DNA of 16,496 nt from Gp13-AA77 sp036521995. GTDB lineage: Bacteria; Acidobacteriota; Terriglobia; UBA7540. A program made the translations under genes and the position numbers. This document shows positions 1-6,137 of the stretch, piece after piece. The notes under the pieces were generated by a model. It had not been told where the DNA came from and did no database searches. It saw only the letters and a program-made list of their open reading frames with translations. How positions within the stretch are numbered: position 1 is the stretch's first letter; the number at the start of each line of letters is the position of its first letter. Location of the stretch: positions 1 through 16,496 of the forward strand of contig DATDGR010000165.1 of assembly GCA_036521995.1 (NCBI GenBank). The letters run 5' to 3'.

Positions 1-2
1 AG

Positions 3-302
3 ATTCCGGGCTACCGGCACGTCTATCACCTTTACGTGGTCGAGCACCCGAAGCGCGACCACCTCGACCAGTTCCTGCGGGACGCCGGGGTCGACGTCAA
101 GATGCACTATCCCATCGCCATTCACCAGCAGGAAGGCTACCCCTGGGACAAGCCGGCCGACCTCAATCCGCGGGTTCCGAACAGCGAGCGGAACGCGGCC
201 CAGTGCCTCTCACTGCCCATGTTTCCCGAACTGACGCGGGACGAAGTGGATTACACGATCGCCAAGATCGTCGAATGGGATGAAAAGTTCGGAAGAAACT
301 GA
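3..302 (+). CDS. DegT/DnrJ/EryC1/StrS-family aminotransferase, C-terminal part
   Basis: This is the last ~99 residues of a PLP-dependent aminotransferase whose 5' end lies outside the window; the frame is open from base 3. The visible part begins IPGYRHVYHLYVV, continues through HYPIAIHQQEGY, and ends with LSLPMFPELTRDEVDYTI. These are the conserved C-terminal blocks of the DegT/DnrJ/EryC1/StrS fold. Family members transaminate keto-sugars or keto-cyclitols, usually for nucleotide-sugar, glycolipid or secondary-metabolite pathways in the cytoplasm. The PLP lysine lies upstream and cannot be checked. A dehydrogenase follows in the same direction 43 bp downstream, so the two may supply and use a keto-sugar intermediate; that link is inferred from context. 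The family call is firm, the substrate is unknown. Confidence 0.9.
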   Translation: MPGYRHVYHLYVVEHPKRDHLDQFLRDAGVDVKMHYPIAIHQQEGYPWDKPADLNPRVPNSERNAAQCLSLPMFPELTRDEVDYTIAKIVEWDEKFGRN

Positions 303-345
303 TCCGCCCTTTTTTGCCGCGCCCGCCGCTTCCGGCAACCGAAAG

Positions 346-1374
346 ATGAAAGCGCTCTATTTCGACGAACAGCTTTCGCTGCGCCAGGTGGCAGAACCGC
401 GGCCGGCTGCGGCTGAGGCGCTTATCCGTGTGATTCTAGCGGGCATCTGCGGGACCGACCGCGAGCTTCTCAAGGGCTACTCAGGTTTCCGCGGCATTCC
501 TGGCCACGAGTTCGTCGGCGAGGTCGTCGGATGCGACACGGTTGCCTGGATCGGCAAGCGAGTGGTGGGGGAAATCAACATCACTTGCGGCCACTGCGAA
601 TGGTGCCGGCGTGGCTGCGATCGCCATTGCAGCCAGCGCACGGTCATGGGAATCATCGACCGTCCCGGAGCCTTTGCGGAGTACGTGGCCCTGCCGCTAG
701 CGAACCTGCACGAAGTGCCGTCAGGGGTCTCAGATGAGGCTGCAGTATTCACCGAACCTCTGGCGGCGGCCGCCGAGATTCTGGAACAGCTACCCCTCAC
801 CGCCGGTACCCGAGTGGCTGTCCTCGGTTGCGGACGGCTCGGCCTATTGGTGGCGCAAGTGCTCAATCATTCCGGGGCATGCGTGACGGTGATTGGCCGA
901 AGGGAAGGGAAGCTGACACTAGCTCGCTCTTGGGGGCTGAGCACTTTTTGTCTGCACCCGGACGCCGGGACCGAAAAAAGTGCTGCAGGTGCTATGGCCA
1001 ATGTGGGCGTCAATGGGAAAACTGAGCCTCCTCGCCGAAGTTTCCCCATCGTTGTCGAAGCCACCGGCTCGCCCTTCGGCTTGGACGAGGCTTTTCGCCT
1101 GGTGGAGCCGCGTGGCACGATCGTGATGAAGTCCACGTTTCACGGTCCGGCACACTTCGACACGGCCAAATTGGTAGTGGACGAAATTACGTTGCTCGGT
1201 TCACGCTGTGGGAACTTCCGGACCGCTCTTGATCTCCTGAACCAGGGCGCTATCCACGTCAGGGAACTGATCTCAAGAGTCTTCACTCTCGAACAAGGTG
1301 TGGAGGCGTTCCACTACCTTGATCAATCCGTCTGCCTCAAGGTGCTGCTCAGCAACGCCGGCAGGTCCATCTAG
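346..1374 (+). CDS. zinc-dependent medium-chain alcohol/sugar dehydrogenase (MDR family)
   Basis: NAD(P)-dependent zinc alcohol dehydrogenase, 342 aa. The catalytic-zinc region reads GICGTDRELL with GHEFVGEVV downstream. The structural-zinc lobe is CGHCEWCRRGCDRHC, spaced Cx2Cx2Cx7C. FTEPLAAAAE precedes the nucleotide-binding glycine motif VAVLGCGRLG, followed by a Rossmann domain. The ATG at 346 is chosen because MKALYFDEQLSLRQV matches the usual family N-terminus. An in-frame ATG at 280 would add 22 residues and overlap the aminotransferase gene by 23 bp. No strong Shine-Dalgarno is visible for either start. The family oxidises or reduces alcohols and sugar or cyclitol hydroxyls, and pairing with the aminotransferase suggests sugar or cyclitol oxidation. 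The last 102 bp overlap the convergent transporter gene. Confidence 0.9.
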   Translation: MKALYFDEQLSLRQVAEPRPAAAEALIRVILAGICGTDRELLKGYSGFRGIPGHEFVGEVVGCDTVAWIGKRVVGEINITCGHCEWCRRGCDRHCSQRTVMGIIDRPGAFAEYVALPLANLHEVPSGVSDEAAVFTEPLAAAAEILEQLPLTAGTRVAVLGCGRLGLLVAQVLNHSGACVTVIGRREGKLTLARSWGLSTFCLHPDAGTEKSAAGAMANVGVNGKTEPPRRSFPIVVEATGSPFGLDEAFRLVEPRGTIVMKSTFHGPAHFDTAKLVVDEITLLGSRCGNFRTALDLLNQGAIHVRELISRVFTLEQGVEAFHYLDQSVCLKVLLSNAGRSI

Positions 1375-2646
1375 GCTAGTGATGTCTGGCAGCCGTTGAT
1401 CCGGGGCCTGGCTGCTGCCCCCCTTTTCCTCCGGGGGCTTGAGCCGCCGAAACGCCGAATAGAGAAGCAAGTCATAGGTAATCTTGATGCTGCCACCCAG
1501 GAAGAGAGGCGCGGCGAGGGCCAGATGTTGCATAACGTAACCAGCCACCGACGGTGTCAGCGACCTCGATGCGCTGCGCGCCAGATTGGTGACCCCGCTC
1601 GCGAACGTGCGCTCGCCCGGCTCGACCACGGCCATGAGGTAGGACTGCCGCGTAGGGACGTCCATTTCCACCAGCGCTTCCCAGGCCAGGTAAAACGCCA
1701 TGGCCCAGCCTGGCGACGACGCCAGCGGCACCGCCATCAGGAGAAGACTCGAAGGAATATGGGTGAAGACCATCGTGTTCAGCAACCCGATGCGACGGGC
1801 CAGCCAGGCCGCGATGAGGTATGAACCCGAGTTCAAGAGATTGCCGGCGAAGAAGAGCAGACCCAAGGTGCCTTCGGAGATCCCGAAGCGCCGGAAGAAC
1901 CAGTAAGCGATCAGCGCGTCAGTCAGAAATCCGCCGCCCAGGCTGTCGACTCCAGACAGCGCCGCGAGCCTGGCGACCACCCCGCGCGACTTTGGCGACA
2001 GTCGCCTTGTGTCCACGTCGGACGCGGCCGGTACCCGCACTTCAATGTCTGGCGTCAGCAGGAGGTACAAAGAGGCCGTCAGCAAGTTGAGGGCGCCGTA
2101 CAGACCGAAGGTCACCTTGTAAGCCAGGAGCAGATCGATGTGCAGCGAGCGTGAGAGCAGCAAAGGCAGGCCCGCGATCAGTGCTCCGGCGGCATGCCCG
2201 ATGTCCATGATGAGACTGTGCCAGGACAAGGCCGCTGTCCGGTGGTCGGTCGACGTTGTCTGGGGGATGACGGCCTGTTCCAGGGCGAAGGCGGGTCCAC
2301 GATCCGTGCCCATCCCGTTGACCATCCCGGCGAAAGCCACGAAGAGAATTGCGTGGAACCGGCCGGTCAGGGCAAAACCCAGACCGCCGAGCGCGGCCAG
2401 GAGAGAAATGCCGATCAAGATGAGACGCCTGCCCAACCGGTCGGCGCGCAGGCTCACAATCAAGGTCCCCAGGGCGGCTCCGGCCAATCCTGCGGTAATG
2501 ACGAATCCGATCTGCGTGGCCGATAAGCCGGCTCGCGAGAGATAGACACCTAGCACCACGCCCGTGAGCCCTACGCCCGTCGTGCGCAAGAAGGCTGCGG
2601 CGTAGATGACCCGCAAGTTGTGCCCGATCTCGGTGAGAAAGCCCAT
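1273..2646 (-). CDS. MFS transporter
   Basis: Integral membrane protein of 457 aa with about twelve hydrophobic segments, the usual size for the major facilitator superfamily. The loop between the second and third segments carries RADRLGRRLILIG, matching the family's G-x-x-x-D-R-x-G-R-R motif. It is probably a proton-coupled exporter or importer in the inner membrane; the substrate cannot be inferred. The start is the ATG whose complement ends at 2646, giving MGFLTEIGHNLRVIYAA; only a weak purine stretch precedes it. The final ~60 residues after the last membrane segment are polar. About 34 codons are read antisense to the dehydrogenase gene, so the stop may have been gained by read-through into the neighbour. 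The region upstream of it is degraded, so its promoter is not obvious. Confidence 0.88.
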   Translation of the reverse strand: MGFLTEIGHNLRVIYAAAFLRTTGVGLTGVVLGVYLSRAGLSATQIGFVITAGLAGAALGTLIVSLRADRLGRRLILIGISLLAALGGLGFALTGRFHAILFVAFAGMVNGMGTDRGPAFALEQAVIPQTTSTDHRTAALSWHSLIMDIGHAAGALIAGLPLLLSRSLHIDLLLAYKVTFGLYGALNLLTASLYLLLTPDIEVRVPAASDVDTRRLSPKSRGVVARLAALSGVDSLGGGFLTDALIAYWFFRRFGISEGTLGLLFFAGNLLNSGSYLIAAWLARRIGLLNTMVFTHIPSSLLLMAVPLASSPGWAMAFYLAWEALVEMDVPTRQSYLMAVVEPGERTFASGVTNLARSASRSLTPSVAGYVMQHLALAAPLFLGGSIKITYDLLLYSAFRRLKPPEEKGGSSQAPDQRLPDITSLDGPAGVAEQHLEADGLIKVVERLHTLFESEDS

Positions 2647-2677
2647 AGTCGGATAGGGCCGGAGCCGGCGGCGAAGC

Positions 2678-2842
2678 TCAGGACCGAGGCGCTGAGACGG
2701 GAATCTCTGCGCGCTGACTCTGGCGATCCGGTACTGCGAGGTAAAGACGGTTCAGTTGCGGCACGAATAGAGTCCTTCGGGTCCCGCTGGCGATCCTGCT
2801 GCCCGGCTGAGGGTCGTCTGGATCGCGCTGGTCGAAGATGTC
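2678..2842 (-). pseudogene. C-terminal remnant of a beta-propeller (YncE-like) protein
   Basis: A 54-codon minus-strand open stretch ends in its own stop. It has no start codon and no upstream domain. Its core reads RTLFVPQLNRLYLAVP followed by an AEIPV stretch. This resembles the last blade of secreted YncE-like beta-propellers (pattern LFVP.L.RLYVAVP....AEI.VY). It lies directly downstream, in minus-strand sense, of the permease remnant and in a different frame. It therefore looks like the tail of a once-larger gene whose body was deleted. The resemblance is judged by eye from a short stretch, so the family assignment is tentative. That it is a fragment rather than a functional gene is more secure. 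Confidence 0.45.
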
Positions 2843-2852
2843 AATAGACATC
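2837..2852. repeat. perfect palindrome at the junction of two gene remnants
   Basis: GATGTC-AATA-GACATC is a perfect inverted repeat of 6 bp arms around a 4-nt centre. It lies exactly where the MacB-like reading frame stops and the beta-propeller-like frame begins. It may be the scar of a deletion or excision event, but a 6-bp palindrome can also arise by chance. Confidence 0.4.
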
Positions 2853-2990
2853 GATCAAGGTGGTCGTCGCCATGACGATCCCGAGCCGAGTGAGGAAGGA
2901 TCGCAGTTTGTGGTTATGCAGCTCCACCAGCGAGATCCAAAAGGCTTCGCGAGCGGTGATCCAGACACTGGTGCATCGCAGCTTGGTCCG
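2841..2990 (-). pseudogene. N-terminal remnant of a MacB-like ABC transporter permease
   Basis: The minus-strand frame ending at the stop at 2841-2843 encodes ITAREAFWISLVELHNHKLR followed by SFLTRLGIVMATTTLI. This is the cytoplasmic start and first membrane helix of MacB/FtsX-type permeases (REA...L..NKLRS.LT.LGI...). The frame then stops after three more residues (D-V-Y) instead of continuing into the several-hundred-residue periplasmic and membrane domains. No start codon is obvious, although the frame is open for a further stretch upstream. Intact relatives are components of efflux or lipoprotein-type ABC systems and are very numerous in Acidobacteriota genomes. A truncated, dead copy is the best reading. 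Confidence 0.6.
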
Positions 2991-3243
2991 ATCTTGCGAT
3001 GGCCGCTTGGGCCTGGCTGAGAACCGCCATGTTCGCAGCCTTCAAGCGCCTCGTCGAGTCCGGCCCGATGGTGGCTTCACCGCCCTTCAAGCCTGAGTAT
3101 AACCACAGCGCACAAAAAGGTGGTGACGGGCATCACAGGTCAGATCTCGGAAAAACCTTCGATCCAAATGCCGACTGAAGGCGCGGAAGGATTAGCGTCA
3201 GCAGTACACTACTCGCACCGTGTGACGCAGGTATCGGCGTCGA
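2991..3243. other. gene-poor stretch with no confident coding content
   Basis: Short open frames here lack recognisable protein motifs and ribosome binding sites. The only signal of note is on the minus strand: the complement of 3096-3101 reads TATACT, preceded by TGTGGT. This is a good -10-like hexamer facing the permease remnant, without a matching -35. It may be the fossil promoter of the degraded minus-strand genes. Nothing else is seen. Confidence 0.35.
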
Positions 3244-3272
3244 TTGAGTTGGGCCCGAGCCTGTGGTAGGCT
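3244..3272 (+). promoter_or_regulatory. putative sigma-70 promoter of the small exported protein
   Basis: TTGAGT (3244-3249) and TAGGCT (3267-3272) are separated by 17 bp. The expected transcription start falls at about 3279-3280, on or next to the ATG at 3280. The message would then be leaderless or nearly so, and no Shine-Dalgarno is visible before that ATG. The -10 match is only partial. Confidence 0.4.
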
Positions 3273-3279
3273 AACGTCT

Positions 3280-3663
3280 ATGGCACGCCAGTTCTCGGCC
3301 TGGATTGCGCTGGTGGTGTTCGCGGCGGCCCTGGTGCCCGGCGGGTTTGCACCCTGGGCGGACCGTCAGGCGAACTCCTGCTGTCGCGGGGGCCGATGCG
3401 GCATGGCCGCCGGATACGAACCGATGTCAGGGCAATGCCACGGCGACGATATGGCGCCTTCCCGCGGTTCTTTCGCTTGCCCGTGCTCGGTTTCCCAGGG
3501 CTCGACGGCGGTGGTTCCTGCCACGGCCTTTCGTTTCACCCTTCACATCGCTACCATCACTCCTTTTTTCCAGCAGAACGCAGGCTTCGACGGGCCTGTT
3601 TTCACCTCCACTGTTCCTCTCCGCGGTTATGGCTCTCCCTTAGACCAGCCTCCTAAAGCGTAG
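3280..3663 (+). CDS. small exported Cys/Met/His-containing protein of unknown function
   Basis: A 127-residue protein that I do not recognise as a named family. It begins MARQFSAWIALVVFAAALVP, which looks like a Sec signal peptide (short basic N-terminus, hydrophobic core), so the mature protein should be extracytoplasmic. The mature part carries clustered potential metal or thiol ligands: SCCRGGRCGM, an M-S-G-Q-C-H-G-D-D-M segment, and an A-C-P-C-S motif. The C-terminal half is less patterned and ends with a proline-rich tail. The ATG at 3280 is preferred over an in-frame TTG at 3244, because the TTG lies inside the putative promoter and would precede the signal peptide with unrelated residues. 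It lies 124 bp upstream of the TonB-dependent receptor in the same direction, so a shared role such as metal or ligand uptake is plausible but unproven. Confidence 0.65.
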   Translation: MARQFSAWIALVVFAAALVPGGFAPWADRQANSCCRGGRCGMAAGYEPMSGQCHGDDMAPSRGSFACPCSVSQGSTAVVPATAFRFTLHIATITPFFQQNAGFDGPVFTSTVPLRGYGSPLDQPPKA

Positions 3664-3688
3664 CAGCCAGTTCGAACTGAAAAGCGCT

Positions 3689-3731
3689 CGGACTGCCTGG
3701 GGGGCGTCTCTGCCTTGGTTTGGCCAGTCCG
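3689..3731 (+). promoter_or_regulatory. inverted repeat in the receptor gene leader
   Basis: CGGACTG (3689-3695) is perfectly complementary to CAGTCCG (3725-3731) across a 29-nt loop. It lies in the 124 bp between the small exported protein and the receptor. It could form an RNA stem in the leader of the receptor mRNA. It does not carry the conserved boxes of a cobalamin riboswitch and has no T-run. Confidence 0.25.
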
Positions 3732-3787
3732 GAATGACCTTCGCCCGCACTGGCGTGCCCAGGCATTTACGCCTGAGGAGGATTCGC

Positions 3788-6013
3788 ATGTTCAAAGGCT
3801 GGTTCAAGGGGTGTGCTGTTCCGGTTGTGACTCTCGCCTCTTTCGGGGTTCTTGCAGTTCAAGCCCTGGCGATCCCGTCCGGTACCTTAAAGGGCATTGT
3901 GCATGACCCCCAGCATCGGCCCATTGAGGCAGCGCAGGTGGCGGCCCGTGTCCGGGACTCGGCCTGGTCCAAGACGGTGCAGTCAGACGCGAACGGGGAG
4001 TTTGAATTCGATGACGTGCCCGAGGGCGACTACACGGTCACGGTAAGCGCGCAGGGTTTCACGGCACTCGCACAGCAGGTAACCGTGACGGCGGGCAAGG
4101 CTCCGATCCTTCATTTCCAGATGGAATTGGCCGGGCTCGAACAGACCGTGGAAGTTGCGGCCCAAGAGAGCAAACTTAGCTCCCTGTCTTCGACCGTGCA
4201 CACCGGCGTGTCGGCGCAGGAGATCGAGCGTACGCCGGGCGCAGACCAGGCCAACAGCCTCGCCATGATCACCGACTTCACCCCGGGCGCTTACATGGTC
4301 CACGACATGCTTCACATGCGCGGAGGCCATCAAGTGAACTGGTTCTTCGACGGCATTCCCGTTATCAACACCAATATTGCCGCCAATATCGCGCCCTTGA
4401 TCAATCCCAAGAATGTCGCGTCGCTCGAAGTGGAGCGCGGCGGCTATTCCAGCGAGTATGGCGACCGCACCTACGGATTCTTTAACGTGGTCACCCCCTC
4501 GGGATTCGAACGCAACAATCAGGCGGAGTTGGTAACCTCTTACGGCAACTTCCAGACCACGGATGATCAGCTCAACTTTGGCGGCCATACGGATCGCTTT
4601 GCCTATTACGGCAGCCTGGATGGCAACCGCTCCGATCTCGGCTTGGCTACGCCCACTTCGGCGGTGATTCACGATCAAACCAGCGGATTGGGCGGGTTTC
4701 TGTCCCTCCTCTATAACCCTTCTCCCCAGGACCAGGTACGGTGGATCCTCTCCCTGCGCGGAGACCATTATCAGATCCCGAACACGCCCGAGACTCAGGT
4801 GGCCGGCATTCGCGATGTCGAGCTGGAGCGCGATTACCTGTTGGGCTTCCAATGGGTCCACGGTACCCCTGGCGGGTGGGTGTTTTCGCTCTCTCCGTAC
4901 TACCACTTTAACAACGCGCACTACATCGGCGGGCCAGGCGACATGCCCTTCATTCTCGATGACAACGACCGGTCGAATTACGTGGGCGTCCGCGCCGTGC
5001 TTCAGACGCAGAAGAAGAAGCACAACGCCCGGACGGGCCTCGAAGTGTGGGCCCAGCACGACAACGCCTTCTTTGGCTTGACCGCCAATCCGGGCTCGCA
5101 GGTGCTGCAGCAGCAGGAGCGCAACTGGGCTAACACCGAGTCGGTCTTCCTGGAGGATCAGTATCAGCCCACTTCCTGGTTCACCCTCGACGCCGGCATC
5201 CGGCTGCAGCATTACGGCGGACTGGTGAACGAAAACGCGGCCGATCCACGCCTTGGCGGCAGCATCCGCCTTCCCCGCCTCCACTGGATCCTGCGCGGCT
5301 ATTACGCCTACTACTATCAGCCGCCGCCCCTTAACAGCCTCTCGGGTCCGCTTTTGCAGTTCGTCCTCGCGCAAGGTTTCGGCTACATCCCCTTGCAGGG
5401 TGAGCGCGATATCCAATACGACTTCGGCGTGACCATCCCGTTTCGCGGTTGGGAGCTGGGAGTGGACAACTTCCACACCAACGCTCGCAACTTTCTGGAC
5501 CACGACGTGGTGGGCGACTCCGGGATCTTCATACCTTTGAGCGATCTGGCGGCCCTCATCGACGGAACCGAGGTTACGCTGCGCTCGCCCGAGATCTGGG
5601 GCCACGCCCAGGTGCGGATCGCCTATTCGAACCAACTGGCGCAGGGTTTGGGGCCGGTCACGGGCGGTTTGATCGAGTTCGCGCCCACTACCTATTTCCT
5701 GCTGGACCATGACCAGCGCAACACAGCGACCGCTGTTCTCGCGCTCAGGCTGCCTCGCCGCTTCTGGGCCACGCCGGGTGTGAACTTCGGATCGGGATTC
5801 GTGAACGGCAACGGCCCGGCGCATCTGCCACCTCACACCACCGCAGACATTGCCCTGGGCAAGGACTTGGGGGAGAGTTGGTCGCTCTCAGTGAACGCCA
5901 CCAACGTGTTCAACAGCCGCTACTTGCTGGATGACAGCAACACCTTTGGAGGCACCCATTACGCAAACCCGCGGCAGATCTACGGGGAGTTGCGCTACCG
6001 GTTCCATTTCTGA
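3788..6013 (+). CDS. TonB-dependent outer-membrane receptor with carboxypeptidase-regulatory-like N-terminal domain
   Basis: Outer-membrane receptor of 741 aa. The ATG at 3788 is chosen because GAGGAGGA at 3775-3782 is a strong Shine-Dalgarno 5 nt upstream, and the protein then starts with a signal peptide (M-F-K-G-W to about residue 28, ending AVQALA). Residues ~30-115 form a CarboxypepD_reg-like beta-sandwich (TLKGIVHD, then NGEFEFDDVPEGDYTVTVSA). A plug domain follows to about residue 240, containing MRGGHQVNWFFDGIPV and EVERGGYSSEYGDRTYG. The rest is a beta-barrel with alternating aromatic strands, ending in YRFHF with the terminal Phe typical of outer-membrane proteins. Such receptors import siderophores, cobalamin, sugars, metals or peptides using TonB-ExbBD energy; no TonB, ExbB or ExbD gene is nearby. 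Ligand unknown. Confidence 0.92.
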   Translation: MFKGWFKGCAVPVVTLASFGVLAVQALAIPSGTLKGIVHDPQHRPIEAAQVAARVRDSAWSKTVQSDANGEFEFDDVPEGDYTVTVSAQGFTALAQQVTVTAGKAPILHFQMELAGLEQTVEVAAQESKLSSLSSTVHTGVSAQEIERTPGADQANSLAMITDFTPGAYMVHDMLHMRGGHQVNWFFDGIPVINTNIAANIAPLINPKNVASLEVERGGYSSEYGDRTYGFFNVVTPSGFERNNQAELVTSYGNFQTTDDQLNFGGHTDRFAYYGSLDGNRSDLGLATPTSAVIHDQTSGLGGFLSLLYNPSPQDQVRWILSLRGDHYQIPNTPETQVAGIRDVELERDYLLGFQWVHGTPGGWVFSLSPYYHFNNAHYIGGPGDMPFILDDNDRSNYVGVRAVLQTQKKKHNARTGLEVWAQHDNAFFGLTANPGSQVLQQQERNWANTESVFLEDQYQPTSWFTLDAGIRLQHYGGLVNENAADPRLGGSIRLPRLHWILRGYYAYYYQPPPLNSLSGPLLQFVLAQGFGYIPLQGERDIQYDFGVTIPFRGWELGVDNFHTNARNFLDHDVVGDSGIFIPLSDLAALIDGTEVTLRSPEIWGHAQVRIAYSNQLAQGLGPVTGGLIEFAPTTYFLLDHDQRNTATAVLALRLPRRFWATPGVNFGSGFVNGNGPAHLPPHTTADIALGKDLGESWSLSVNATNVFNSRYLLDDSNTFGGTHYANPRQIYGELRYRFHF

Positions 6014-6040
6014 CTGTATGTTTGCGGACGCATGTCCCTG

Positions 6041-6063
6041 AGACCAAATCGGACTTTTGGTCT
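6041..6063 (+). terminator. hairpin downstream of the receptor gene
   Basis: AGACCAAA (6041-6048) pairs perfectly with TTTGGTCT (6056-6063) around a 7-nt loop, 27 bp after the receptor stop codon. There is no T-run after the stem, so it is a weak or factor-assisted terminator candidate, or an mRNA 3'-end stabiliser. Confidence 0.4.
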
Positions 6064-6087
6064 AGCGGTGTCGCTTGACAGTCTCCG

Positions 6088-6117
6088 TTGACCGCCCGCT
6101 TCTCCCTCTGTTATTTT
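6088..6117 (+). promoter_or_regulatory. putative sigma-70 promoter of thrS
   Basis: TTGACC (6088-6093) and TATTTT (6112-6117) are separated by 18 bp, with another TTGACA at 6075-6080 just upstream. The start point would be near 6124, giving a leader of about 14 nt. That leader contains the palindrome CTTCCGGAAG (6122-6131), which includes the GGAAG likely to serve as ribosome binding site. Confidence 0.4.
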
Positions 6118-6137
6118 GAACCTTCCGGAAGCGCGCT

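Noticed and set aside
3664..3787. A cobalamin or other known riboswitch upstream of the TonB-dependent receptor
   Set aside because: The leader is only 124 nt and the conserved boxes of the B12 riboswitch are not seen. Only a single 7-bp inverted repeat is supported.
3983..5836. A 617-codon open frame on the minus strand antisense to the TonB-dependent receptor
   Set aside because: It has no domain pattern, is low in hydrophobic order and rich in His/Arg/Val typical of antisense of GC-rich genes. The plus-strand receptor with signal peptide, plug and barrel explains the region.
6014..6137. A T-box leader for thrS
   Set aside because: The predicted leader after the promoter is about 14 nt, and no T-box consensus or specifier hairpin is visible.
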